From contig JBFHFS010000020.1 of the NCBI GenBank assembly GCA_041583495.1, positions 1-64,000 on the forward strand: 64,000 nucleotides of DNA. Reading direction: 5' to 3'. Both the position numbers and the translations under genes were made by a program. Below the pieces are notes generated by a model. That model was given only the letters and a program-made list of their open reading frames with translations, searched no databases and was not told where the DNA came from. This DNA comes from JBFHFS01 sp041583495 (lineage in GTDB: Bacteria; Bacteroidota; Bacteroidia; Bacteroidales; Marinilabiliaceae). Numbering within the stretch: the first letter of the stretch is position 1; the number at the start of each line of letters is the position of its first letter. Shown in pieces: positions 1-8,998 of the stretch.

Positions 1-6
1 AAATAG

Positions 7-20
7 CCAAACCGGTTTAG
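7..20. promoter_or_regulatory. Putative LacI-family operator (upstream copy)
   Basis: The 10-bp palindrome AAACCGGTTT sits just before the LacI-type regulator gene. A 14-bp version, CCAAACCGGTTTAG, recurs in reverse orientation just after the gene with 13 of 14 bases identical. A palindrome with a central CG is typical of LacI-family operators. That this regulator binds it is inference. Confidence 0.55.
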
Positions 21-42
21 TTTGTTCTTAAAGTACACTGTT

Positions 43-1062
43 GTGAAAAAAGTATCCATTCAAGATATTGCCAACAACCTGAAACTCTCAAAATCTACCG
101 TCTCCCTGGTATTAAATGGCAGGGGCGATGAGAAACGGATTAGCCAGGAGACTCAGGAGAGGGTGGTGAAATATGCCAGGGAGCAAAATTATAAACCCAA
201 CCAGCTGGCCAGGGGGCTGAGCACCGGCAAAAGCGAAATGATTGGACTCATAGTCCCTAATATATCCGATAACTTTTATGCCCGCATTGCCCGCCGGATT
301 GAGCGAAAGGCCAGACACCACGGTTATAATGTTATTTTCAGCAGCTCTTCAGAAAACCCTGATAGGGAAAAAGAGCTTATTTATTCCATGCTCGACCGTC
401 AGGTGGAGGGGTTGATTATTGCATCTACCCAAAAAAATCAGGAGGAGATAGGGCGCCTGAAAAAAATGAAATTTCCCTTTGTGCTGATCGATCGGCACTA
501 CCCCGAAATAGATACCAACTTTGTGATAATCGATAATGCAAGTGGAACAACCCGCGCCGTAGAGGAGCTTATTCGGGCCGGGAGAAAACGCGTGGCATTT
601 ATCACCCTGGAAAAGGGGCTGGAGCCTATTCATCAGCGTTTAGTGGGCTACCTGGAAACCATGGAAGCGCATGGTCTGGAGGTGGAACCGGGTTTTGTTA
701 GAGAGTTGAATTACGAGAATTATGAGGCGGAGATGCCCCAAGTGATCCGAACCATGGTGGAAGCTCCTGTGACCATCGACGGAATTGTATTTGCAACCCA
801 TTATCTTACCGCAGCTGGTTTAAGAGAGTTGAAGAAGTTAAACATTTTGGTTCCCCGGCAGGTGGCCATTGTCAGCTTTGATCAGATGAACGCTTTCGAC
901 CTGGTGGAACCGCCCATAACGGCTGTTTCACAACCGGTGGATGAGATTGGAGACCGGGCCGTTGATATTTTGTTGAATAATTTAGAAAACCCGGTGACCC
1001 CGCTGGAGCATTTAATTCTGAATCCCAGTTTTATTTGCCGGGAATCTTGCGGCTCGTTGTAG
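43..1062 (+). CDS. LacI family transcriptional regulator
   Basis: The N-terminus reads as a LacI helix-turn-helix (VSIQDIANNLKLSKSTVSLVLNG) with the hinge helix PNQLARGLSTG following. A periplasmic-binding-protein-like effector domain starts near GLIVPNISDNFYARIA and runs to the end. The length of 340 residues is normal. I chose the GTG at 43 because MKKVSIQDIA matches the usual family start; a TTG at 22 would add seven residues inside the operator. The gene leads a same-strand cluster of glycosidase and sugar-acid genes, so it probably represses them until a sugar ligand binds. The effector is unknown. Matching palindromes on both sides of the gene fit self-regulation and control of the downstream mannosidase. 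Confidence 0.93.
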   Translation: MKKVSIQDIANNLKLSKSTVSLVLNGRGDEKRISQETQERVVKYAREQNYKPNQLARGLSTGKSEMIGLIVPNISDNFYARIARRIERKARHHGYNVIFSSSSENPDREKELIYSMLDRQVEGLIIASTQKNQEEIGRLKKMKFPFVLIDRHYPEIDTNFVIIDNASGTTRAVEELIRAGRKRVAFITLEKGLEPIHQRLVGYLETMEAHGLEVEPGFVRELNYENYEAEMPQVIRTMVEAPVTIDGIVFATHYLTAAGLRELKKLNILVPRQVAIVSFDQMNAFDLVEPPITAVSQPVDEIGDRAVDILLNNLENPVTPLEHLILNPSFICRESCGSL

Positions 1063-1081
1063 GGCCTTATTTGGAGACTGG

Positions 1082-1095
1082 CTAAACCGGTTGGG
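1082..1095. promoter_or_regulatory. Putative LacI-family operator (downstream copy)
   Basis: CTAAACCGGTTGGG is the reverse complement of the upstream operator with one mismatch in 14 bases. It lies in the 135-bp gap between the regulator stop and the first mannosidase start, where a repressor could block transcription of the downstream cluster. A shorter, gapped variant (AAAACCGTTTGG, about 14386-14398) precedes the second mannosidase and is only suggestive. Confidence 0.5.
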
Positions 1096-1197
1096 CCTGC
1101 GCCTTTCTGTGAAAACCAACCCCTTGGCCGACACCCATCTTAAGGGCAACCTAACCGCTAAAATCTATTTGTTAAGTGTTAATTAGAAATACATCTT

Positions 1198-4113
1198 ATG
1201 AAACGAATCCAACAGGTTATCACCACGAAAAGAGAGCGTATGAAACGGGGTCTGTTAGCAACCTGCCTGGTCGGCCTCATGCTGGTTTTTCCTGCAAGGT
1301 TTTTTGCCGCCGGCAATATTTCTGTAACATTCCAATATCCCAAACCTTATCAAACCGCCTATGTTGGCCAACAGTTATTGGTTAAGGCCTGTCTCCGGGG
1401 GGAAGGCCCAACCCGTTACAGCAAACTGGTGTTGGACAATGGCTACGAGGCCCAAATTACCTCCGAAAACGATACTTCCTGGGTTTGGCTACCGGTTATT
1501 GGGCAGGTAGATCGAATGAACCTGATGGTGGCGGGTCACAAAACCCCTGCGCAACAGCAGCTCTTCACACCCCTGGTTGCTGCCGACTGGGACTTCTTTA
1601 AGGAGGGCACCTTCCACATCATCTCTTCGTCACACCAGGATATCGCCTGGATGAATACCCCCGATTCATGCAAGGAAGAGCGTCTCAACGACATTATTTT
1701 GCCCGCCCTGGAAATCATGAAGACCGATCCCAACTATCATTTTGGGATGGAACAAGTCCTAAACCTGAAAGAACTCATGGAGGAACATCCCGAGCGAAAA
1801 GAGGAGGTCATTCAGCGTTGTGTAGAGGGGCGGTTTGCCTGGGGAGCTACTTATAATCAGCCCTACGAAGGGTTGCAAACGGGCGAACAACTCATACGGC
1901 AGGTTTATCTGGGCCGACGATGGATAAAAGAGAATTTTCCCGGTTGCGACGATCGTACCGCTTATAACATCGATGTCCCCGGCCGTACCCTTCAGATGCC
2001 GCAGATCCTTTCCAAATCGGGGGTTGATTACCTCTTTATTTCACGGCATAAGGAGGGTTTTTACGATTGGTATTCACCCGATGGCAGCTCCATTTTAACC
2101 TACACGCCAGGGAACTATGGCTGGGCCGTTATGTTCTATAAGTTTTTTGAGGAGGATGCCATCGAGGCTATGCACAAGCTCCAATCGAGAGTGAAAATGT
2201 GGAGCGATTATTACCGGGAACGTAACTTGCCTCCCCACTTTGCCATCGTTATCAGCAATGATGCTGCTGGTCCGGCCAACTATGCTTCGGTAGTCAGTGA
2301 ATGGAACTCCATCGTGGAAAAAACAGGGGCTAAAATACCAACCCTGAGACACTCTACGGCTCAAAAATTCCTGGATCAGATCACCCAAAAGGAGTTGAAC
2401 CTTGAAAAAATAGAGGGCGAACGCCCCAATCTGTGGGCATACATCCATGGTCCCGGCCATCAAAAAGCCATTGCTTCGATGCGCAAAGCGGGCCGGATGT
2501 TGCCCTCTGCTGAGATTTTCAGTTCTATCAACGGATTGGTTAATAATGGCCTGGCCCAATATCCTCAATCGGAAATCACCCTTGCTTATGAAAACTCTAT
2601 TTACCCCGATCATGGATGGGGGGGGAAGAATGGCGATATAACCGATAGCATCTTTAAAAGTAAGCTCGACCAGGCGGCCCAAAAGGCCGATGAAATGGTA
2701 GGACGGGCTCTGCAGTCCCTCTCCCAACGTGTGAAAACCGATCGGCCGGGAGCGGTCGTGGTGTACAACGATCTGTCGTGGAACCGCAACGACGTGGCCT
2801 CATTAAAACTGGATAAAGAGGGTGATTATTACCTCACAGACGAAGATGGTAAGCTGGTGGCTTCTCAAACCGGGCTGGAAGACGGAGAATTCATGCTTTG
2901 GTTCATGGCCAGGGATATTCCATCGCTGGGTTATCGTACCTTTTACCTCAAAAAGGGGAAGAAGAGTTTGGCCGTACCCCGCCAGGTGTTACCCAATGCT
3001 TGCATCAACGACTTTTATGAGATGCATTTGGGTGATGGAGGGATCACCTATTTGTTCGACAAACAGCTCAACCAGGAGGTGATCCGCAGCACCCGATTCT
3101 CCGGCGGAGAGGTGCTTACCATGGGTTATAATGGCAATGGGGCAGGTGAGTTCACCCAGTTTACAGCCCCCACCATGGACGGGTACGATAAAACCGGTGC
3201 TCACCAGGCTCAGTGGGCTATTACCGCCAATGGACCAGTCTTTACCGACTATCAAAATAAGGTCCCGTTCAAGAATGCCGCGATTGTTCAACGGATTCGG
3301 GTCTACCATGTGGCTAAACAAATCGACTTATCGGTGGATCTGCTCAACTGGGATGGAACCCGTAACCGGGAGTTTCGGTTGGCTTTACCGGTGAATATGG
3401 ACGACTTTAAGATCAGCTACGAGGCGCCTATGGCCATTTCGGAAGTGGGTAAGGATGAGATGAAACAAAGGCCTAAAGGGTGGAGCTGGGGCGGTACATA
3501 CTATCAAAAACCAGAGGAGATCCACCCCAGAGAGGTGATGAATTATATCAGCTCATCGAATCACCAGTGGGCGGTCACCCTTTCCTCGGATGTGGCAGTG
3601 GCCGACTGGGTGGATCCTACCCGCGAAGCCGTCGACTATCCCGTGTTGCAGGGCATTCTGCTGGCCTCTCACAAGAGTTGTCATGGATTGGGTAACTGGT
3701 ATGTGCAAAAAGGGGATCATCATTTCCGTTTTTCCTTAAAATCCCATCCTGCCGGGATGCAGGAAGCTTTCCACTTTGGAACCTCGGCCAATCATCCGCT
3801 AACGGCCGTTCTTCTTGCCGAAGGCAACCCTAACGGAGTGCTGCCTGCCTCCAGGAGTTTCGTCAGCATCTCCGATCCCATGGTGCGCATTGCCACCCTT
3901 AAGAAAAGCGAAGACGACGAGGCTCTGTTGCTAAGATTAGTTGAAATGGAAGGATTAGATAAACAAGTTGAAGTCACCTTTAATCAGCCCTTTAAACAGG
4001 TGTATAAAACCAATTTAGTGGAGGAGAATCCAACGCCTCTTAATCTGTCAGGGGTTACCTTAAAAGTCCCTATTGGTAAAAACGCCATTGAGGCCTATAA
4101 AATAGAGTTTTGA
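1198..4113 (+). CDS. Secreted GH38-type alpha-mannosidase
   Basis: This is a 971-residue glycoside hydrolase with the family 38 layout. An export signal is visible, with a hydrophobic stretch at residues 18-38 ending FAAG, so it acts in the periplasm or at the cell surface. The zinc-site motif is SSHQDIAW (H146, D148). The predicted nucleophile is D259 in NIDVPGRT. A beta-rich C-terminal half follows, as in other GH38 enzymes. A second Met at residue 15 (position 1240) gives a more standard signal peptide and may be the real start. GH38 enzymes remove alpha-linked mannose with retention. The enzyme follows a LacI regulator and precedes a sugar epimerase, which fits mannoside breakdown. Exact linkage and substrate cannot be read from sequence. 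Confidence 0.88.
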   Translation: MKRIQQVITTKRERMKRGLLATCLVGLMLVFPARFFAAGNISVTFQYPKPYQTAYVGQQLLVKACLRGEGPTRYSKLVLDNGYEAQITSENDTSWVWLPVIGQVDRMNLMVAGHKTPAQQQLFTPLVAADWDFFKEGTFHIISSSHQDIAWMNTPDSCKEERLNDIILPALEIMKTDPNYHFGMEQVLNLKELMEEHPERKEEVIQRCVEGRFAWGATYNQPYEGLQTGEQLIRQVYLGRRWIKENFPGCDDRTAYNIDVPGRTLQMPQILSKSGVDYLFISRHKEGFYDWYSPDGSSILTYTPGNYGWAVMFYKFFEEDAIEAMHKLQSRVKMWSDYYRERNLPPHFAIVISNDAAGPANYASVVSEWNSIVEKTGAKIPTLRHSTAQKFLDQITQKELNLEKIEGERPNLWAYIHGPGHQKAIASMRKAGRMLPSAEIFSSINGLVNNGLAQYPQSEITLAYENSIYPDHGWGGKNGDITDSIFKSKLDQAAQKADEMVGRALQSLSQRVKTDRPGAVVVYNDLSWNRNDVASLKLDKEGDYYLTDEDGKLVASQTGLEDGEFMLWFMARDIPSLGYRTFYLKKGKKSLAVPRQVLPNACINDFYEMHLGDGGITYLFDKQLNQEVIRSTRFSGGEVLTMGYNGNGAGEFTQFTAPTMDGYDKTGAHQAQWAITANGPVFTDYQNKVPFKNAAIVQRIRVYHVAKQIDLSVDLLNWDGTRNREFRLALPVNMDDFKISYEAPMAISEVGKDEMKQRPKGWSWGGTYYQKPEEIHPREVMNYISSSNHQWAVTLSSDVAVADWVDPTREAVDYPVLQGILLASHKSCHGLGNWYVQKGDHHFRFSLKSHPAGMQEAFHFGTSANHPLTAVLLAEGNPNGVLPASRSFVSISDPMVRIATLKKSEDDEALLLRLVEMEGLDKQVEVTFNQPFKQVYKTNLVEENPTPLNLSGVTLKVPIGKNAIEAYKIEF

Positions 4114-4254
4114 CAGGGGTGGGGAGGGTTTGTGATTCATCTAAAACCACAGCCCTCTTTGGTGGCTTGCCCGGGTGGAAGGGAGCAGGAGAATAAGGGG
4201 ATGAATGTCTCCCTTTTTATAAATCGAACCATGTAATGCATTAATTTAACTAGG

Positions 4255-5496
4255 ATGATACTAAAAAATGAACTAACCCTTTACAACCAATACTTCGAAG
4301 GCGAATTATTCAACATTCTTTCCTATTGGATGAATTACGGAATCGAAAAGGGGGGGGATGGTTTTTATGGCGCCGTAGATTTAAATAACCAGCCGGTTCT
4401 TTCGGCCAATAAGACCAGCGTATTGAATGCCCGCATCTTATGGACCTTTGCGGCAGCTGCCAAAAGGTATCCCGGTAGAGGCTATGACAAGGTGGCTCAC
4501 ACCGCTTATCGGGTCGTCACCAACGACTTTGCCGACAGAGAGCAGGGTGGCTTTTTTATGGAGCTTTCCGCTTCCAATAAAGTGGTGAGCGACCTTAAAC
4601 ATACCTATGCACAGGCTTTTGTAATCTATTCGCTTTGTAAATACTATGAGTTTTCGCCTTCACCGGAGGTCATGAAAGGGATTCAGGACTTCTTTTTTCT
4701 GTTGGATCGAAAAACCAAAGATCCTCATCATCCGGGCTATCTTGAGGCTTTTACCCGCGACTGGACTCTTTATGAGGAGAACCGATTGGCCGACAACAAC
4801 GAGCCCAAATCGATGAATACCCATCTGCATGTGCTTGAAGCCTTTGCTGCTGTTTATAAAGTGTGGAAGGGTGATTTGATTAAGCAGCGCCTCACCGAAC
4901 TGTTGGAGATCTTTATCCGGTATATCATTCGCGAGGACGGGCATCTGGGGGTTTTCTTTTTGGACGATTTTACCGAGACCCCTGATTCTAAAGGCATATG
5001 TTCTTTTGGCCACGACATTGAAGCCTCGTGGTTGATTTGGGAGGCCGCCGGAATATTAGGGGACGACTCCATAAAAGACCGGATCAAACCCCTGATCCAA
5101 AAGATGGCCGACGCTGTTTTGCGCGAGGGGGTGGATAAAGACGGGGGATTATTCCTCGAATCCACCCGCTTTGGGAGTCATTTGCGCACCAACAAACATT
5201 GGTGGTTGCAGGCCGAAAATCTGGTGGGCTTCATGAATATGTATCAGCTGACGGATGATCCTAAATATTGGGAAACGGTTAAGCTGACCTGGGATTTTAT
5301 CGATCGGTGTGTCATTGATCATGTAGGGGGAGAGTGGTTTACCAAGGTGAACCGGCTGGGAAAGCCTTTTCTGCTCGAACCTGCAGACGATCCCTCGCCA
5401 TTCTACCGCAACGACTGGAAAATTGATCCCTGGAAATGTCCCTACCATAACGGCCGGGCTATGATGGAGATGGTACATCGCCTGGATAGTAAGTAA
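4255..5496 (+). CDS. AGE-family 2-epimerase, cellobiose/mannobiose 2-epimerase-like
   Basis: The protein has 413 residues and no signal peptide, so it is cytosolic. It matches the N-acylglucosamine 2-epimerase / cellobiose 2-epimerase (alpha/alpha)6-barrel family. Recognisable blocks are LNARILWTFAAAAKRY, MNTHLHVLEAFAA, FGHDIEASWLIWEAA (catalytic-type H253), WWLQAENLVGFMNMYQ and YHNGRAMMEM near the end. Family members interconvert the C2 configuration of the reducing-end sugar, for example Glc-Glc to Glc-Man or mannobiose to mannosylglucose. Its place between a secreted mannosidase and a sugar transporter suggests conversion of an imported mannoside or free mannose. Mannose isomerase activity is an alternative. 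Confidence 0.85.
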   Translation: MILKNELTLYNQYFEGELFNILSYWMNYGIEKGGDGFYGAVDLNNQPVLSANKTSVLNARILWTFAAAAKRYPGRGYDKVAHTAYRVVTNDFADREQGGFFMELSASNKVVSDLKHTYAQAFVIYSLCKYYEFSPSPEVMKGIQDFFFLLDRKTKDPHHPGYLEAFTRDWTLYEENRLADNNEPKSMNTHLHVLEAFAAVYKVWKGDLIKQRLTELLEIFIRYIIREDGHLGVFFLDDFTETPDSKGICSFGHDIEASWLIWEAAGILGDDSIKDRIKPLIQKMADAVLREGVDKDGGLFLESTRFGSHLRTNKHWWLQAENLVGFMNMYQLTDDPKYWETVKLTWDFIDRCVIDHVGGEWFTKVNRLGKPFLLEPADDPSPFYRNDWKIDPWKCPYHNGRAMMEMVHRLDSK

Positions 5497-5601
5497 AGAG
5501 GCACGATGGTCTCAAAAGATAAGTAAAGACCCACGAGCGTGCGTCTCCACAGTATGGCAGAGCAACTCAACAGTATGTAAAGACGCACAAGGCGTCTCAA
5601 C
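5493..5601. repeat. Cluster of three degenerate GTAAAGACGCA-type palindromic repeats
   Basis: Three related units lie in the gap before the methyltransferase gene: 5493-5514, 5523-5550 and 5577-5601. Each begins GTAAAGA and ends with a GTCTC-like arm, for instance GTAAAGACGCAC / GGCGTCTC in the third. They resemble REP-like hairpin elements whose arms read GTAGAGACGCA / TGCGTCTCTAC. The first unit overlaps the stop codon of the epimerase gene. The units have diverged, so they look like old copies. Confidence 0.6.
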
Positions 5602-5615
5602 CAAAGCTAAAAACA

Positions 5616-6638
5616 ATGAATGGATACGAAAGAATAACCGCCGCCTTAGCTGGCAAGCCTACCGATAAGATACCCGTCATGTTGCATAACTTTATGATGG
5701 TGGCCCAGGAGGCCGGCCTTACCATGGAGCAATACCGAAATGACCCCAAAGCCATCGCCAATGCCTTTATACGGTCGGTTGAAAAATACCGGTACGACGG
5801 CATCCTGGTAGATCTGGATACGGTGACCCTGGCCGGGGCTTGTGGGGTGGAGGTGGATTTCCCCTTAAATGATCCAGCCCGTTCCCATAAAGGAATTCTA
5901 GATTCTTATGACGATATCAAGAAGCTTAAGCCAGTGGATGTTGGAAGCTATAAGTATGTGCAAGTGTGGTGTGAAGCGGTTTATCTTTTAAAGAATTACT
6001 TTAAAGATGAGATCTTTGTGCGCGGTAACTGCGACCAGGCGCCTTTTTCGCTGGCAAGTATGATTCGTGGCACCGAAAACTGGATGATGGACCTCTTAAT
6101 GACCGAGGAACAGTTCATTTTCGAATTGTTGGATTATTGCACCCGGGCGACCTCCCGGTTTATCACCCTGATGGCGCAAACCGGAGCCGATATGGTCTCT
6201 AATGGAGATAGTCCTGCCGGCCCCGACATGATACCGGCCGATTTGTACGAGAAATTTGCCCTGCCTTACACCAAAAAGGTGGTAGAGGTGTCCCACAAGG
6301 CGGGCGTTCCCTATACGTTGCATATCTGTGGCAATACCGATATCATCATTGACCAGATGATGGAGACCGGTGCCGACGGACTGGAGCTGGATTACAAAAC
6401 CGACGTGAAGAAGGCCTTTGACCGCATGCACGATAAAGTAACCTTCTTTGGCAATGTAGACCCATCGGGCGTTCTGGCTTTAGGGACCCCGCAGTTGGTG
6501 AGACAAAAAACGCTGGAGTTGCTGGATGTTTTCAGCCATACCAACCGGTTTGTCTTAAATTCGGGTTGTGCACTGCCCTCCACAACCCCTTCTGAGAATA
6601 TTGAAATGTTCATAAAAACTGCCAGAGAATACAGATAG
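5616..6638 (+). CDS. Uroporphyrinogen decarboxylase-family protein, corrinoid methyltransferase-like
   Basis: The 340-residue protein has the UroD/MtaA TIM-barrel fold. It opens MNGYERITAALAGKPTDKIP and carries the zinc-type motifs LHICGNTD and NSGCALPSTTP. The H-x-C plus later Cys pattern is seen in methylcobamide:thiol methyltransferases (MtaA/MtbA/CmuA group) rather than in true HemE, which uses Arg and Asp residues. No corrinoid protein or methyl-donor partner is encoded nearby. Its place in a sugar cluster, 2 bp before the MFS transporter, means it probably works on the imported compound, perhaps by removing a methyl group. That role is inference; the family assignment is firm. Confidence 0.8.
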   Translation: MNGYERITAALAGKPTDKIPVMLHNFMMVAQEAGLTMEQYRNDPKAIANAFIRSVEKYRYDGILVDLDTVTLAGACGVEVDFPLNDPARSHKGILDSYDDIKKLKPVDVGSYKYVQVWCEAVYLLKNYFKDEIFVRGNCDQAPFSLASMIRGTENWMMDLLMTEEQFIFELLDYCTRATSRFITLMAQTGADMVSNGDSPAGPDMIPADLYEKFALPYTKKVVEVSHKAGVPYTLHICGNTDIIIDQMMETGADGLELDYKTDVKKAFDRMHDKVTFFGNVDPSGVLALGTPQLVRQKTLELLDVFSHTNRFVLNSGCALPSTTPSENIEMFIKTAREYR

Positions 6639-6640
6639 TT

Positions 6641-8098
6641 ATGCAAAAAAAATCTTCCCTTTATCTTATCGCCATCAGCTTTGTATCCACCATTGGTGGG
6701 TTCCTCTTTGGCTACGATACCGCCATTATATCAGGCTGTAACTCCTTTCTTCAATCTCATTTTGAGCTGACACCCGCCATGCTTGGCTGGGTGGTTTCCT
6801 CGGCTTTGCTGGGCACCATTCTGGGATGTGCGATCTCGGGTGTTATCACCGATGGTTTTGGCCGGAAAAAGGCGCTGATCGTGGCGGCTACCTCCTTAAC
6901 CATCTCGGCCATTGGATCCATGTTAACCCCCCAATTTCTGGGCGATTCGGGTCAGGCCGTATGGATCTTCTCGGGAGCCGGTTTTTCTTTCAATATGCTC
7001 ATTTTGGCCCGCCTGATTGGAGGCATAGGGGTAGGCATCACCTCGGTGGTGGCTCCTATTTATATCTCCGAACTAACCCCCCCGGAGAAAAGGGGGAAGA
7101 TGGTTTCTGTTTATCAACTCTCCATCACCCTGGGCATATTGTTGGCTTTCCTGGTCGACTGGATGGTGCTAAGCCATGCAGGTGAGGCCGCCGGGGTAAT
7201 CGTTAGCGAGGCCACCGGTTTTTTTCACTGGCTCTTTGTGTCGGAGTTATGGCGTGGCATGTTGGGGACTGAAATCCCCATTGCCTTGCTTTTTCTCATA
7301 CTGCTCTTTCTAACTCCCGAGAGTCCCCGCTGGTTGATTGCCCGGGGACGCGGCTCCGAGGCGATCTCTACGATGATTCGGATCTCAGGTAAAGAACAGG
7401 CAGAGAGGCAGATGGCTGAAATTGAGGAGATGGTTAAAGAGGAGACGGGTGGTCTTAAAGAGTTGCTTCAGCCCTTCTTGCGCAGGCCCCTGTTGATCGG
7501 AATCCTGCTCCCCATGTTTTCCCACCTGAGTGGGATTGCCGCCATCATGTATTTTGCCCCCAACATTCTGAACGAAGCCTTCAAAAGTGTGGAAAGTTCG
7601 TTCTTGGGGGCCGTCCTGGTTGGTGTGGTCAACACCCTCTTTACCTTCGTGGCCATCATGAACATCGAACGGTTTGGCCGGCGCAGGCTCTTGCTGATTG
7701 GGGTGGTGGGCGCCTTTTTGTCGCTGGCAGGAGTGGGCATTCTCTTTGCCATTGGATCCAGCCTCATTATCATTCCCCTGCTCTTTTATGTGGCCTGTTT
7801 TGCCTTTTCTTACGGACCCATCACCTGGGTGGTTATCAGTGAAATCTTCCCTACCAGGGTTAGAGGACTGGCCGTTTCGATGGGCAGTTTTTCACTAATG
7901 GTTACCGGTTTTTTTATCACCCTCACCAATCCGGTGTTGATAAAGGCAATCATGCCCTCAGGAACCTTCTTTTTGTATGCCGCATTAACGCTACCTGCCA
8001 TCTGGTTCATCTGGCGATTTGTGCCCGAAACCAAAGGCAAAACCCTTGAAGAAATAGAGAAATCATGGCACGAGAATTTAAAGAATAAACGGAGGTAA
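6641..8098 (+). CDS. Sugar porter family MFS transporter
   Basis: The 485-residue membrane protein has twelve predicted helices. It carries the classic sugar-porter signatures GGFLFGYDTAIISG in helix 1, DGFGRKKA in the 2-3 loop, PESPRWLIARGR before the central loop and PETKGKTLEEIE at the C-terminus. Such proteins (XylE/GLUT-like) import monosaccharides, often with protons. It starts two bases after the methyltransferase stop, so the two are probably translationally coupled. It is the only transporter visible in the catabolic cluster. The sugar it carries is unknown; mannose or a mannose-like sugar is the best guess from the neighbours. Confidence 0.92.
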   Translation: MQKKSSLYLIAISFVSTIGGFLFGYDTAIISGCNSFLQSHFELTPAMLGWVVSSALLGTILGCAISGVITDGFGRKKALIVAATSLTISAIGSMLTPQFLGDSGQAVWIFSGAGFSFNMLILARLIGGIGVGITSVVAPIYISELTPPEKRGKMVSVYQLSITLGILLAFLVDWMVLSHAGEAAGVIVSEATGFFHWLFVSELWRGMLGTEIPIALLFLILLFLTPESPRWLIARGRGSEAISTMIRISGKEQAERQMAEIEEMVKEETGGLKELLQPFLRRPLLIGILLPMFSHLSGIAAIMYFAPNILNEAFKSVESSFLGAVLVGVVNTLFTFVAIMNIERFGRRRLLLIGVVGAFLSLAGVGILFAIGSSLIIIPLLFYVACFAFSYGPITWVVISEIFPTRVRGLAVSMGSFSLMVTGFFITLTNPVLIKAIMPSGTFFLYAALTLPAIWFIWRFVPETKGKTLEEIEKSWHENLKNKRR

Positions 8099-8193
8099 AG
8101 AAAGGGCTATAAAGGTTATCGGATATTCGTAACCACAAGGACGTCATCCCTCCATAACCCGGAGCTTGCCTTGCATCCTGATACCCTTTTTAC

Positions 8194-8232
8194 TTTAGCC
8201 TTTAGCCTTTACCCTTTTAACTTTACCTTTTT
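8194..8232. repeat. Pyrimidine-rich imperfect short tandem repeat
   Basis: Short CTTTAGC / CTTTACC-like units follow one another, ending in a run of T, between the transporter stop and the next start. The tract could slow or end transcription, or it may be low-complexity drift. No hairpin precedes it. Confidence 0.35.
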
Positions 8233-8259
8233 TTTTAACGACCTTTTAACTACTTACTT

Positions 8260-8952
8260 ATGGCCCTTTGGAAGAACGATGATGAACTCTTTGACATCGC
8301 AAAAAAAGAACTTTTTGTGGCCCTCGTAGGGGATGTATTGGATAAGCTAAATCTCCGGCATCAGTTTCTGCCCCCTTCGCTAAAGCCCCTGAGATCCGAT
8401 TTTGTGGTGATTGGCAGGGCTATGCCCGTGCTGGAAGCCGATGTATTCGACGAGGTGGTGGAGGAAACCAACAATCCCCTGATGAAGAAGCCCTTTGGGA
8501 TCATGTTTGAGGCGCTGGATAGCCTGAAAAAGAATGAGGTCTACATCTGTACGGGGGCTTCCCCCCGTTATGCCCTCTGGGGCGGATTAATGAGTACCAG
8601 AGCCCTGAAGCTGGGGGCTGCCGGGGCGGTTTTGCATGGTTACTCCAGGGATACCAACGAGATACTAAAGCTCAATTTTCCCACCTTCTCCTATGGTGGC
8701 TTCGCACAGGACCAGGGACCCAGGGGCAAGGTGGTTGACTATCGTGTTCCCATTGAGCTGGAGGGGATCAGGGTAAGGCCCGGCGACATCATCTTTGGCG
8801 ATCGGGACGGAGTGCTTGTGGTTCCCCATGAAGCAGAGGAAGAGGCCTTTAGCGGAGCCATCGAAAAGGCACGTGGAGAACAACTGGTGAAGGAAGCATT
8901 GGAACAGGGCATGAGTACCGTGGAGGCCTTTCGTAAGTTTGGCATCATGTAG
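8260..8952 (+). CDS. RraA-like / 4-hydroxy-4-methyl-2-oxoglutarate aldolase family protein
   Basis: The 230-residue protein matches the RraA/HMG-aldolase fold. Visible family blocks are ALVGDVLDKL near the N-terminus, the substrate and metal region GGLMSTRALKLGAAGAV followed by HGYSRDTNE, and GDIIFGDRDGVLVVPHE. Members of this superfamily include class II pyruvate aldolases and oxaloacetate decarboxylases as well as the RNase E regulator RraA. In sugar clusters they usually act on 2-keto acids. It lies between a sugar transporter and an SDR dehydrogenase, so an aldolase or decarboxylase role on a sugar-derived keto acid is likely. The substrate is not predictable. Confidence 0.8.
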   Translation: MALWKNDDELFDIAKKELFVALVGDVLDKLNLRHQFLPPSLKPLRSDFVVIGRAMPVLEADVFDEVVEETNNPLMKKPFGIMFEALDSLKKNEVYICTGASPRYALWGGLMSTRALKLGAAGAVLHGYSRDTNEILKLNFPTFSYGGFAQDQGPRGKVVDYRVPIELEGIRVRPGDIIFGDRDGVLVVPHEAEEEAFSGAIEKARGEQLVKEALEQGMSTVEAFRKFGIM

Positions 8953-8998
8953 CTGGGAAAGTCCTTAATTTTAAGCACCAAATAAAAGCTGTAACAAT

